Below are positions 22,301-28,470 of a stretch of DNA of 64,000 nucleotides, piece by piece. The DNA comes from Elmis aenea. Taxonomy: Eukaryota; Arthropoda; Insecta; Coleoptera; Elmidae. The stretch covers positions 15,028,544-15,092,543 of the forward strand of contig OX393582.1 in the NCBI GenBank assembly GCA_947652605.1. Reading direction: 5' to 3'. The position numbers and the translations under genes are program-made. The notes beneath the pieces were generated by a model, which was given only the letters and a program-made list of their open reading frames with translations, was not told the origin of the DNA and did not search any database. How positions within the stretch are numbered: the stretch's first letter is position 1; each line of letters opens with the position of its first letter.

Positions 22301-24168
22301 TTAGTTCAATGTATTATTGCCTAAATTAAAACTGTATATTACAAAAATAGTAATATGTATTCTACACTTCCCGGATACTTTTAGCCATTGGCCTGCTTTT
22401 TTATTTGAAAAATTGATAATTACAATTATTAAGGGGCGAAGCGAAACAATTGTTGATTAAAGTTGAGAGGAAAAAAAATTCAGCGGAGGCCAATTGACAA
22501 GGGCCCACTGAAAGTTTTAATTACTTCCCCTAAGATGGAGGGCTGGATCCGCCCTTGACATAGACAATGCATTAAGTGTTTTTCTTCATGACAACCATTT
22601 TCTGACCCACACACGCTTTTTCTATTATTACCACTTACAATATCTAATAATTCTTTACAGAAATTGTAGACACGTTTTTAATGATGAACAGACCATTACA
22701 CGATACACGATTTACAGTCAATTATTAATCGATTTTAGGATTTTACTAAATGGCACTAAATCAAAATTTTAATAAGCTTAGCTACTTGACTTAATACTTG
22801 CTTTAGCTACTATCTACATGTAAATTCGGCATAAAAGCGAGTAGTAACATATAAACTTGTGTATTATCTATCTTAAGACTCGTTCTCATTAGTCAAGTTA
22901 CTTGAATTAAGTGGCTTTAATGCAAGTACCTTTCCTTTAAGTATATGATCATATTTTGACAAGTTTATTGAAGCCAATAGATATTTAAAACGGCGTCGAA
23001 GCAAGTGGTGCATTGTTATAACGATATTTGAAAGGCCCTCTTCTCTACTCTACTTGAAACGTGCTTGAAACTTGAAAAGAACTTGAAAGTCAAGTCTCGT
23101 TCTCATTAGCCAAGTTACCTGAATTCAAGCAACTTGAAGATCAATTTACTTGACTAACGAGAATGAGGCTTCAGCTTCAAGTCAACTAATTATCACGTTT
23201 AGTTTAAATTGGTTAAGTGCTTTTAAGTTACTTGAATTCAATTAACTTGACTAATGAGATTTTGTTGACAATAATCAACTTCCGTTTTATATTTTATAAA
23301 TCAGGAAATAGCTATTTTGATGTTTTTTAAAGAATAGACCAACAATGCTGTGGCTAAAATTTATATTAAAGAAGCTTAAAAATCGGCAGCTAAATAAAAA
23401 TTACACAAATATTATTGACTTTAACTTTGTCTTACCTGGACATTTTCCTCTGTGACTTGTACTTCCGAGGAATAAACATAATCCACTAAAAGTAAAAGAG
23501 CTTGATGATCAACACCTTGTAATGTAATTCTATCTTGTTTGCTCTCTTCAAAACTAGTAAACATCGCATAAAAATATGGAGAACACGCAGCCAGTACCAT
23601 TTTATGAGCTGGAACTTCGACACTATCGGCAACAAGTGTGACATCGCATAACAATCTTTGTCTGTAAGTAAACAACATATCAATCCACTTTTAATTAAAA
23701 CCTATGAATATTCTCAAAATCACAGTGCAAGAAATGTCTCAAAAGATTTTGCTAAAACAGCCATTTTGTTGTTATAATAAAAATCACTTTAGTAATTTAA
23801 ACTTACTTTCTCATGGTGTTGATGATATCAAATGCACGATGTGTATGGTGATGATTACGGTATGGAGGCTTTTCTTTGCCACTAGGCCGAGAAACTTGCT
23901 TTTGGGAGCTTTCATCCAAGGAGTTTTGACTAGCATAACGTAGCAGAAGGCAACTGCAAAAAACATTTTGATTATTTTACAAACTTTTTAACAGATATAT
24001 CAAGTATTTTTTTTATAAAAATTAAGGTAAAAATACAATACAAAAAAAAAACAAATGAATTAACGTTTGCAGTACAAAGACGTTAATAAAATGCTCTCAA
24101 AAAATTGTAATGCAGGGCACGTACCTCCCTTGTCGTTCAATTGCAGCGTCACGTTCGTTAATATCCAT
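693..24168 (-). CDS. kel: Ring canal kelch protein (KLHL2/3 family), ten coding exons with in-frame UGA
   Basis: Substrate adaptor of Cullin-3 ubiquitin ligases that also binds F-actin; in flies it organises ovarian ring canals (family knowledge). Coding exons, 5' to 3': 24168-24125, 23953-23807, 23661-23436, 20132-19957, 16156-16060, 15880-15501, 12324-12006, 11925-11811, 8397-8043 and 1320-693; every junction has GT-AG and matching phase. The first ORF is 605 aa: a short N-terminal tail with [11 protein letters not shown], a BTB domain from about residue 60 (LLCDVTLVA), BACK ([12 protein letters not shown]), then six kelch repeats with [13 protein letters not shown] motifs. KLHL2/KLHL3 are close to 590 aa, so it is full length. 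A UGA at 8084-8086 ends this ORF, but the frame stays open to a donor and splices in frame to a 209-residue last exon, predicting ~828 aa on readthrough. The start is the first ATG in an open exon; upstream non-coding exons are possible. Confidence 0.9.
1557..2651. mobile_element. hAT-type non-autonomous element, 1.1 kb
   Basis: Perfect 12-bp terminal inverted repeats TAGGGATTGTAA/TTACAATCCCTA, flanked by the 8-bp duplication CTTATCAG (1549-1556 and 2652-2659). The ends are rich in ACCGGTAA-like palindromes. A ~140-bp stretch from the left end is repeated near 1767-1905. An inner inverted repeat (GGAGTTTATCCG/CGGATAAGGATAAACTCC) lies near 2397-2490. No transposase ORF. Confidence 0.85.
2881..3889. 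mobile_element. Foldback element (TA target), interrupted by a Helitron
   Basis: Left end CAGGGTGTAGAATTGGATCA and right end ATCCAATTCTACTACACTCTG are inverted copies, flanked by TATA on both sides. The arms pair for roughly 300 bp each. A nested Helitron sits at 3259-3599. No ORF. Confidence 0.75.
3259..3599 (+). mobile_element. Non-autonomous Helitron, 341 bp
   Basis: Starts TCTATATATATAAAAATT and ends with the hairpin GGAGCCCC-GAA-GGGGCTCC (3570-3588), seven spacer bases, then CTAG. It sits between host A (3258) and T (3600), the AT target expected of Helitrons. A related copy is on the minus strand at 16632-18189; both share the segment coding for CCAAATTTGGCACAGACAAT. Confidence 0.88.
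3905..4400 (+). mobile_element. Foldback remnant with a transposase-like peptide
   Basis: The sequence around 4010-4250 is palindromic (GTGATGTCTGCAAATAAA... against ...TTAATTGCAAACATCAATT) and matches the inner part of the element at 62825 onward and the end at 20370. The edges are not clear. Confidence 0.5.
4098..4193 (+). pseudogene. Transposase N-terminal scrap (31 aa)
   Basis: ATG-to-TGA peptide [20 protein letters not shown] then [11 protein letters not shown]. It is close to the one at 63413-63517 ([20 protein letters not shown]...). The form resembles the first helix-turn-helix of mariner-like insect transposases; this assignment is an inference. Confidence 0.4.
4963..5055 (+). pseudogene. 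Transposase N-terminal scrap with internal stop
   Basis: Reads MMATFKNSD, stop, [20 protein letters not shown], stop. Same spacing of DML..Y.....N..A as the scraps at 4098 and 63413, and inside a foldback arm in the same way. An inverted copy lies near 21440-21535. Confidence 0.35.
5575..6039. mobile_element. MITE with 3-bp target duplication (copy 1)
   Basis: Ends AGGTTTGTTCCAACA and TGTTGGAACAAGCCT; flanked by CTC (5572-5574, 6040-6042). The uninterrupted paralogue at about 21832 reads ATATCTCGAACATGG, proving the insertion and the 3-bp duplication. A second copy is at 13581-14063. A 3-bp duplication suggests PIF/Harbinger or a similar group. No transposase ORF. Confidence 0.82.
6108..6878. 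mobile_element. piggyBac-type MITE, 771 bp
   Basis: Ends CCCGCCGTGACTCGCGC and GCGCGAGTCACGGCGGG, flanked by TTAA on both sides (6104-6107, 6879-6882): CCC...GGG ends with TTAA duplication are diagnostic of piggyBac. The empty site GTGCCTTAAGAAAG is seen near 21893. No transposase ORF. Confidence 0.9.
7431..7567. mobile_element. Short palindromic MITE
   Basis: CTTACGGTTTTGCA with GGTTATGATCGTGTGTG on the left is mirrored by CACACGATCATAACC and TGCAAAACCGTAAG on the right. The inner palindrome GAATCTAGC-AGC-GCTAGATTC lies near 7513-7535. No clear target duplication. Confidence 0.65.
8043..8397 (-). CDS. kel: kelch coding exon 9 (kelch repeats 5-6, UGA, readthrough linker)
   Basis: Begins after TTTTAATAG and completes a split Gly codon. 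It encodes [16 protein letters not shown] through [14 protein letters not shown], then UGA, then 13 more sense codons ([13 protein letters not shown]) and two bases before the donor AAG|GTAGGA. An exon running past its stop to a clean donor that preserves frame is unexpected for an ordinary terminal exon. Confidence 0.85.
8084..8086 (-). promoter_or_regulatory. kel: Leaky or recoded UGA codon of kelch
   Basis: Context is CCC AUU UGA AGU on the mRNA. The stop lies directly after the end of the sixth kelch repeat, where vertebrate KLHL2/3 end, and is followed by 41 open nucleotides, a donor and an in-frame 3' exon. UGA readthrough of kelch is established in Drosophila; the arrangement here fits it. 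Confidence 0.7.
8522..8799. mobile_element. hAT-type MITE with GC-rich ends
   Basis: CAGTGGTTTCCAACC/GGTTGGAAACCACTG ends; inside are runs such as CGCCCCCCT and CCCCCCTAGGGGGGCG in an otherwise AT-rich core. Flanks ATATAAGA and ATTATAAGA are similar, consistent with an altered 8-bp duplication. Confidence 0.7.
8874..9013. mobile_element. Harbinger-like hairpin MITE, 140 bp
   Basis: Near-complete palindrome: CCACGTGAGAGTAAAC... with ...GTTTACTCTCACGTGG, ends TGGTGC/GCACCA, flanked by TAA on both sides (8871-8873, 9014-9016). A TAA duplication is typical of PIF/Harbinger. Confidence 0.78.
9090..9420 (+). mobile_element. LINE reverse-transcriptase fragment
   Basis: Broken frames read [16 protein letters not shown], then [20 protein letters not shown], the RT segment ending in a decayed FADD (here FADA). 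It matches the LINE at 39375-40406 ([16 protein letters not shown]). Old and non-functional. Confidence 0.7.
9704..11689. mobile_element. Foldback element, 2.0 kb, with nested hAT
   Basis: Ends CAGGGTTCTAGTTTTTCGAG and its inverse (TCGAAAAACGAGAACCCTG), flanked by ATA/TATA. Subterminal GGGGATCTCGTAAACGG. The arms pair for most of their length; a hAT MITE interrupts the centre. No ORF. Confidence 0.8.
10427..10906. mobile_element. hAT-type MITE, 480 bp
   Basis: Ends CAGGGCATGACACCGG and CGAGCCCTG, flanked by the 8-bp duplication CTTCTAAT on both sides (10419-10426, 10907-10914). Inside are repeated AAAACCGGTTTTT and AACGGTTTTT motifs. Confidence 0.87.
11811..11925 (-). CDS. kel: kelch coding exon 8
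   Basis: Acceptor TTTTTTACAG and donor CAG|GTATGA. Encodes [16 protein letters not shown] to CSRRSGAG, the fourth kelch blade. Phase 0 in, phase 1 out. Confidence 0.9.
12006..12324 (-). CDS. kel: kelch coding exon 7
   Basis: Encodes kelch blades 2-3 ([18 protein letters not shown], then [12 protein letters not shown], then [13 protein letters not shown]). Acceptor ATAATTTTAG, donor GCG|GTATGT. The next intron is only 80 bp. Confidence 0.9.
12415..12602. mobile_element. Harbinger-like hairpin MITE, 188 bp
   Basis: AAGCTGTATTACA/TGTAATACAGCTT ends with TAA duplications (12412-12414, 12603-12605). Two ~65-bp arms, starting CAAGAAATTTTATACTAG, form an almost perfect hairpin. Confidence 0.8.
12904..13256. 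mobile_element. Harbinger-like MITE rich in CGAACGAA
   Basis: AGGTGCATTTAAAT/ATTTAAATGCACCT ends with TTA duplications (12901-12903, 13257-13259). The interior is many copies of TTCGTTCG/CGAACGAA in both directions. Confidence 0.82.
13480..14570. mobile_element. Foldback interrupted by MITE copy 2
   Basis: CTAAAACTGATATTTTACGAG and TTGTAAATTATTAGGGCAAT on the left are mirrored by ATTGCCC-like, TAATAATTTACAATAAAATC and ATATTAGTTTTAGG near 14470-14545. The edges are approximate. Confidence 0.55.
13581..14063. mobile_element. MITE with 3-bp target duplication (copy 2)
   Basis: Ends AGGTTTGTTCCAACA/TGTTGGAACAAACCT, flanked by GTA on both sides (13578-13580, 14064-14066). It aligns along its whole length with 5575-6039, including GTTTGCGCAGTATCAATATC. 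Confidence 0.82.
14560..15110. repeat. Dispersed repeat with CAGGGTG-type ends
   Basis: Repeated AAAATGTAAAAATATACAGG followed by GTGTTCCATTT or a variant, and inverse ACACCCTGTATA near 14670. Similar to 42530-43195 and to parts of 17060-18010. A composite of foldback pieces; borders unclear. Confidence 0.5.
15501..15880 (-). CDS. kel: kelch coding exon 6
   Basis: End of BACK and start of the propeller: [56 protein letters not shown]. Acceptor TGTATTTTAG, donor CAG|GTATGA. Phase 0 in, phase 2 out. Confidence 0.92.
16060..16156 (-). CDS. kel: kelch coding exon 5
   Basis: Encodes [20 protein letters not shown], then [12 protein letters not shown] (BACK domain). Acceptor ATTAATTTCAG, donor AAG|GTAAAT. 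Phase 2 in, phase 0 out. Confidence 0.9.
16632..18189 (-). mobile_element. Helitron, minus strand, itself split by a foldback
   Basis: Read on the minus strand it starts TCTATA at 18189, resumes TATAAAAATGAATG from 16892 and ends CTAG at 16632, with a GC-rich stem (CCGAGC.. ..GGCTTCGCTCGG) before it. It lies between host A (16631) and T (18190). The segment GTCTGTGCCAAATTTGGTCA matches the Helitron at 3259-3599. Confidence 0.82.
16893..18181. mobile_element. Foldback element inside the Helitron, 1.29 kb
   Basis: Ends CCGGGTGTAAATGAA/TTCATTTACACCCGG flanked by TATA on both sides. Two ~600-bp arms are nearly perfect inverse copies meeting near 17540. Internal TATACAGGGTGTTCCATTT occurs in both arms, so it may itself have formed from a smaller unit. 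Confidence 0.85.
18500..19430. repeat. GC-rich repeat pair
   Basis: Two GC-rich blocks (about 18540-18780 and 19160-19430) stand out from AT-rich surroundings. Both contain AAATCCGCTCGTGTATGG and several CCGTC/GTCTG words (for example CTAACGGACAGGACAAATCC). Likely MITE copies; borders not resolved. A partial hAT-like end (TAGGAGTGGGCGATAT) lies upstream near 18405. Confidence 0.4.
19709..19912. mobile_element. Harbinger-like MITE built of TGCCAACTGGCA
   Basis: Flanked by TTA on both sides; right end GGGGATGCACCT, left end GGGTGC...ATCCCC. Arms TGCCGATATATGCCAACTGG are mirrored. The interior repeats the palindrome TGCCAACTGGCA. Confidence 0.72.
19957..20132 (-). CDS. kel: kelch coding exon 4
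   Basis: Encodes [19 protein letters not shown] to [11 protein letters not shown], the BTB-BACK junction with the family sequence [14 protein letters not shown]. Acceptor TGTTACAG, donor CCC|GTAAGT with phase 2 out. Confidence 0.92.
21445..22134. mobile_element. Half foldback, empty-site copy of the 4453-7112 element
   Basis: Only the right arm remains, ending GGGACACCCTG|TA. It contains the uninterrupted sequences ATATCTCGAACATGG and GTGCCTTAAGAAAG, where the 4453-7112 element carries two MITEs. Confidence 0.8.
22870..23260. repeat. Palindromic block of CAAGTTACTTGAATT words
   Basis: CTCGTTCTCATTAGTCAAGT near 22873 and again near 23096 is mirrored by ACTTGACTAACGAGAATGAG near 23150-23170. 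The rest is repeated CTTGAATTCAAG-type words. Probably a MITE; no target duplication established. Confidence 0.5.
23436..23661 (-). CDS. kel: kelch coding exon 3 (BTB core)
   Basis: Encodes [33 protein letters not shown] and [17 protein letters not shown], the Cullin-3-binding and dimerisation fold. Acceptor TACTTACAG, donor CAG|GTAAGA. Confidence 0.93.
23807..23953 (-). CDS. kel: kelch coding exon 2
   Basis: Encodes the N-terminal tail ([18 protein letters not shown]) and the start of BTB ([12 protein letters not shown]). Acceptor TTTTTTGCAG, donor AAA|GTAAGT. Phase 2 at both ends. Confidence 0.85.
24125..24168 (-). CDS. kel: kelch coding exon 1
   Basis: ATG GAT ATT AAC GAA with 14 codons plus two bases, donor GGGAG|GTACGT; phase fits exon 2. 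The peptide [14 protein letters not shown] is not diagnostic, so the start rests on phase and position. Confidence 0.7.
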
Positions 24169-24894
24169 CTTAATATTAATATACTGTTTAAAATTTAACC
24201 ATTAACTGTTGTATAAAGACTTTTGCATGACTAATTTTAATATACATTCACATTATTATAACAAAAACATTAATATCACGAACGGTTGTCCTTTCTACTT
24301 CACAATCACACATAACTACGACGTTTGCTGTCAAATGTCAATGTTATTCGACAGTGCAACCAACTGTGTGATTAAGGTCACGTTAAAAATTTTACAACTG
24401 TTAAGACAAAAAAAATTTCCACGATTCACGTACTTATTCTGTTAAAAATAAGCAATTGGTTACTATTTAAAAATTAGGAATGTTTTTATCAACCATTTAA
24501 ATAAAAATGCAGCTTTTTTATAATTTAAACAAAGCCAATAAATAAACTACAAAAAATTAAACTAAGATTCTGTGCAACGGTGCATTCTTACAATGACCCA
24601 GCAAATTATTAAAAATAAAAATCATAATCATAATGGCAGAGGCTTTCTTCCAATGTAACAACTTACAAATTTACAGATAGGATATTTTAGACATGGCAAA
24701 ATAATATGGTGTTGCCAAACGGAAATATTGTAAAATCTCATGTGTACATCTATTTTTAAATTAATAGTTTAAAGAATGTACTTTAAAACTGTAACTTGTT
24801 CAATCTGAAGAAAAAAATGCAAATTTTGAAACTGCCAATCAACAAAATGGTAATGAATTGCAGAAACTATTTATAAATTAGCCAACAATGTTTC
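24169..24894 (-). promoter_or_regulatory. Upstream region of kelch
   Basis: Between the kelch ATG and the ZCCHC9 poly(A) signal. It must hold the kelch promoter unless a distant first exon exists. AT-rich; I see no TATA box, initiator or repeat I would stand behind. Confidence 0.35.
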
Positions 24895-24900
24895 TTTATT
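24895..24900 (-). other. Candidate poly(A) signal of ZCCHC9
   Basis: AATAAA on the minus strand, about 50 bp past the ZCCHC9 stop codon. Confidence 0.55.
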
Positions 24901-24948
24901 AAATACATTTATATTAAACTTAAACAGAAGAGCACAAATACCTTCATC

Positions 24949-26487
24949 TTAAAATTTTATTATTTTGTTCTGCATCGATCTGCTAGTATTCTTGCTTTTA
25001 ACTCCTACTTCTTCATCCAATGTTTCTATTTCGTTGTTGTTCAAGACAGCCGCGACCGATGTACCGTTTTCCTCATTCAAATGCAACTGTGGGCAATCCT
25101 TTTTCAAATGCGTAACATCGCCGCACATCCTGCAAGCACCACCTTTTGGATACAAGCCTCTTGGATTATCCGGACACTGTCGAGAAATATGCCCCTGTTC
25201 TTTGCAAATAAAACATTGAGCAAATTTAAAATCTTGATTTCTGACTACTTTGCATTCAAAATGAGTATGTTCCGTAGAACCACATTTATAACAAATACCA
25301 GTTCCGGCATTTTCATTCGATAGACTGGGACATTCAGACAGATTGTGTCCAGACTGACGACAATGAAAACAAAGCTTCTTTTTTTCACGAGTCAAAGCTT
25401 TTTCGGCTTTCCGACGTTCTAGTTTTAATGTATGAGTTACTTCACTGTGTGGTATTCCTCTACTAATCATTTCTTGCTTTAAAACCTTTAAACGATCAGC
25501 ATCCTCTTTTTTCACTGGAAAGCCGGAAAAATAAGCAATTTCAATTCTTTTGCCACCAACAAATATTGTTTCGCAGGTAGGTACAGGTTTACGACGTGTT
25601 CTTTCATTTTTTTCAAAATTGTTTTTCTTGTTTGGGAAGTGTGAATTTTGATTTGTAAACTGTTTCTTAACATCTGTATTGAAGTGCTCATGCTTTTTAC
25701 TTTTTTTCAATTGTTTTGATTTGTGTTGGTTGTCATTTGTTTTTAATTCATTTTTAGAAAATTGGTCTTTATTTTTACTGGAAACACTATCACAGTCTCT
25801 TTCAGTATTTTGCAGCTGTGAAGATTGGTTTTGTGACTCTTCAGTGGAGTTTTCATGTTTTTTATTTTTCTTGTTGTCAATATTCACAGACTGCTGACCA
25901 TGTTCCATATCAACATGTTGTTCAACTTTTTTTTTCTTAATCTTTTTTTTCTTGTCACTACTTAGAGACTGTTCTGCATGTTCCAAGTCAACTTTTTGTT
26001 GCACACATTTTTCATTTTTCTTTTTCTTGTTGTTACTCATAGACTGTATATGTTCCATGTTAGGTTCTTGTTCAATGGATTTTTTAAGATTTTTCTTACT
26101 ATTGACAAACTGCCGATGTTCCTCTCTACCTCCTTTATCTTTCGTATTATTATGTTTCAAGTTCTTTTCAGGATTATTAATAATTTTTGAAGTATTTGCA
26201 CGTTGAATTTCTGAGTTGGTACTTATTTTTTTATTCTGAATCATGGATTTTGTTAGCCTTAAATAATTGATGTCTGAAAAATCTGCCCATTGAACATCCT
26301 TGGATTCCGTAACTTCTAATTTCCATCTCTTGGGTACGTTTTCGTGGGTCGTTTCCAGTTCACTCCCGTTACTTTCCACTGGTCTTTTAAACTGTTTTTT
26401 AGGTTTTAAATCTTGCCACTTAGTAGCTTCTTCCGGCATTCGTTGGTTGGAGGATTTAGATCCTTGTGCTCTGGCAAATCTCGTCAT
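24949..26487 (-). CDS. ZCCHC9: Zinc finger CCHC domain-containing protein 9
   Basis: Nuclear/nucleolar RNA-binding zinc-knuckle protein linked to rRNA processing and MAPK signalling in mammals (family knowledge). A single 512-codon exon. Family hallmarks: N-terminus MTRFARAQG (MTRWAR in vertebrates), basic helix TLKLERRKAEKA, then four CCHC knuckles at about residues 373-386 (CFHCRQSGHNLSEC), 399-412 (CYKCGSTEHTHFEC), 425-438 (CFICKEQGHISRQC) and 452-465 (CRMCGDVTHLKKDC), with PDNPRGLYPKGG between knuckles 3 and 4, and a C-terminal IIKF. Vertebrate proteins are near 270 aa; the extra length is a Lys/Asn/Gln-rich linker (residues ~80-300) with three ~26-aa imperfect repeats around VDLEHAEQS, VDMEHGQQS and PNMEHIQSM. 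An acceptor (TTTTTATTACAG) three bases before the ATG implies a non-coding 5' exon. Confidence 0.93.
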   Translation of the reverse strand: MTRFARAQGSKSSNQRMPEEATKWQDLKPKKQFKRPVESNGSELETTHENVPKRWKLEVTESKDVQWADFSDINYLRLTKSMIQNKKISTNSEIQRANTSKIINNPEKNLKHNNTKDKGGREEHRQFVNSKKNLKKSIEQEPNMEHIQSMSNNKKKKNEKCVQQKVDLEHAEQSLSSDKKKKIKKKKVEQHVDMEHGQQSVNIDNKKNKKHENSTEESQNQSSQLQNTERDCDSVSSKNKDQFSKNELKTNDNQHKSKQLKKSKKHEHFNTDVKKQFTNQNSHFPNKKNNFEKNERTRRKPVPTCETIFVGGKRIEIAYFSGFPVKKEDADRLKVLKQEMISRGIPHSEVTHTLKLERRKAEKALTREKKKLCFHCRQSGHNLSECPSLSNENAGTGICYKCGSTEHTHFECKVVRNQDFKFAQCFICKEQGHISRQCPDNPRGLYPKGGACRMCGDVTHLKKDCPQLHLNEENGTSVAAVLNNNEIETLDEEVGVKSKNTSRSMQNKIIKF

Positions 26488-28000
26488 ATTCTGTAATAAA
26501 AACGTTACGATTTGTATACAAAAAGCTGTTCAGTTGTTGTATATATTAGTTGTTCTTTTGTTCTTAAACATAATTTAAGACGATTTGAGATTGCTTTTTT
26601 AAAAACAAAAGTTAAGCATAATAAGCTTAGCCCACAGAGGCTATAAGTAGTAAGATTTTGTCTTTTTCAGGTGCATTGAAGGTTTTCTTTTACAGTTAAC
26701 GTTTATTGATACAGGGCCCCCACTTTTGATCCTCAGCGAGGACCCCATACATTTCTCAAGAGTCCTGATTTCTACTTATGTGTACAACATGTGCGCAATT
26801 TATATTTACACCAAAATAAAGGAGTCTAGTAAATAATTAAGTCGTACTTACAGTTTAAGATATTATCAGTTTCAAGTAATATACAAGTCAAGTTGTGGCG
26901 AATTTAAAGAACTTGTAATGCACCAACATAACCAAGAAAACGTATTGAAGCACATGCCAGCATGCCACAATTATGTCAAATCCATAAAAGAAGTTAACTC
27001 CGAAGGTCAAATCACAGAACACACAACTGTGGCTATTATACCGCAAGCGGTAATTTAATTTGGTTGCTCAAATTATTTATCTTTTTTTTTGTATAAATAA
27101 CTGATCGAAACAAGAATAATTCACTTGCTAATTTCTTTCAATAAGTTCGCTTAAGTATTTAGCAACCATAAATACCGACTTGTACTCCAAGTTATGACCG
27201 TAATATTTTAATATTAATAATTAATATCAATGTGTTTTACTTAAGCTGAAATCCTCATAATTTGCCCTTTTGAAGTGTTACTGTTTTATTAACTGATACA
27301 TCAGGATTTGTTCCATGTTATTCATTTAAAAGTAAATGAAACAACACTAAAGCAAAATAAAAATAATTAATGCCAGGTGGGGTGTCCCACTATTTTTCAT
27401 AATATTTGAGATATTAAAGATACAACAATAAACTTCAAATAAAATATAATATATTGGAAACAAAGTTGTTACATGTAAATTAAAATGTATTATCAGCTAT
27501 TGATAAATTAATTTTACAGTTATTACAATCACAGTGCACAATTATAAGAAATCAAAATTGTTACTAAATTAATAAATTTACAATGTTCTAATCATTTTCA
27601 GTCTTAGCTCTGATTTTGTATATAAAAAGTATTACATCTTGACGATGTACAAATTTTATATCTTTAATGTAAGTTCAGTGTAAACCTTACTTGCCAAATA
27701 AGATTTATGTTGCAAGTTAACATAGTTTGTGCAATAAGAAATAAAATCGAATAGAAAAAGGAATTAAATATGATCAAATATTTAAAATATATAACACAAT
27801 TAAAAACTACATAATATAACAATGCCAGGTTCTTATATGCTTATTAAGAACAATATTTTTACAAGATGGAATAATAATTTCAACAATTTAAGACTGAAAC
27901 TATACCAAACGTTATTAAAATTTTGAAATCGTGCAAATAATTTTTTTTTATTACAAAATTTACTGTAATATTAACGGATGGTTCTTTTCTTCAATTAAGT
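26488..28000. other. Intergenic region between ZCCHC9 and Inos
   Basis: AT-rich. Should hold the ZCCHC9 promoter and 5' exon (a possible donor ACT|GTAAGT on the minus strand near 26850) and the Inos 3' UTR. AATAAA on the minus strand at 27947-27952 could end Inos transcripts. A 57-codon open stretch lies at 26884-27057 on the plus strand. No recognised repeat. Confidence 0.45.
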
Positions 28001-28470
28001 TTAACTACTTCCGTTTTTGACTTTCACACCTCCATTTTGAATCTTAATTTCTCCATTGATGGTTTTAATTTTTTTCTTGCAAGGTTCCACTTGGACATCG
28101 TCCATAAGTGTACTGAGTTTATGTTCAAGTAACATACTGCTATCGGGAGGTAAACCTATGCAAGCCCGCAAAATATTTTCAATGGAAGCTCGTTGTTTAA
28201 AAAGTGCATTAACAACCGGAGTACCCCGTGGGACTAGCGGAGCTTTACATAAATAGCTCAGTATTGACAATATGGAATGAAATGATGAATACGATTTGTC
28301 ATCTTTCTTCTTGAATTCGATTCTCGAACACAGCTCGGCCAAAATGACCAAATCCAAAATGAGTGGTGCCGCCAACAATGAATCTTCACATGTGTTGTGG
28401 ATGACAAGCGTGTTGTGCCCTCCCATCATTATTTCGGAAACGTACTCGTCCATGGCTCGTTTTGAATCAC
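28001..28470 (-). CDS. Inos: Inos coding exon 7
   Basis: Encodes [20 protein letters not shown] to the TAA stop, including [33 protein letters not shown] and [12 protein letters not shown]. Acceptor TTTAATGTAG; completes a split Gly codon. Confidence 0.95.

Larger units (their letters stand above)
20133..23435 (-). other. kelch intron 3 contents
   Basis: Holds a foldback end at 20370 (CAGGGTGGATCATATTCGAA), a hAT-like single end near 21189 (CAGTGGCGCAGCGACGGGGG), a half foldback at 21445-22134, a short piece near 22140-22240 with GGACCGG-like words also seen near 37520 and 52270, and a palindromic block at 22870-23260. No exon seen. Confidence 0.55.

Noticed and set aside
25679..26206. Plus-strand Phe/Ser/Leu-rich ORFs
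   Set aside because: Antisense shadow of the K-rich linker of ZCCHC9.
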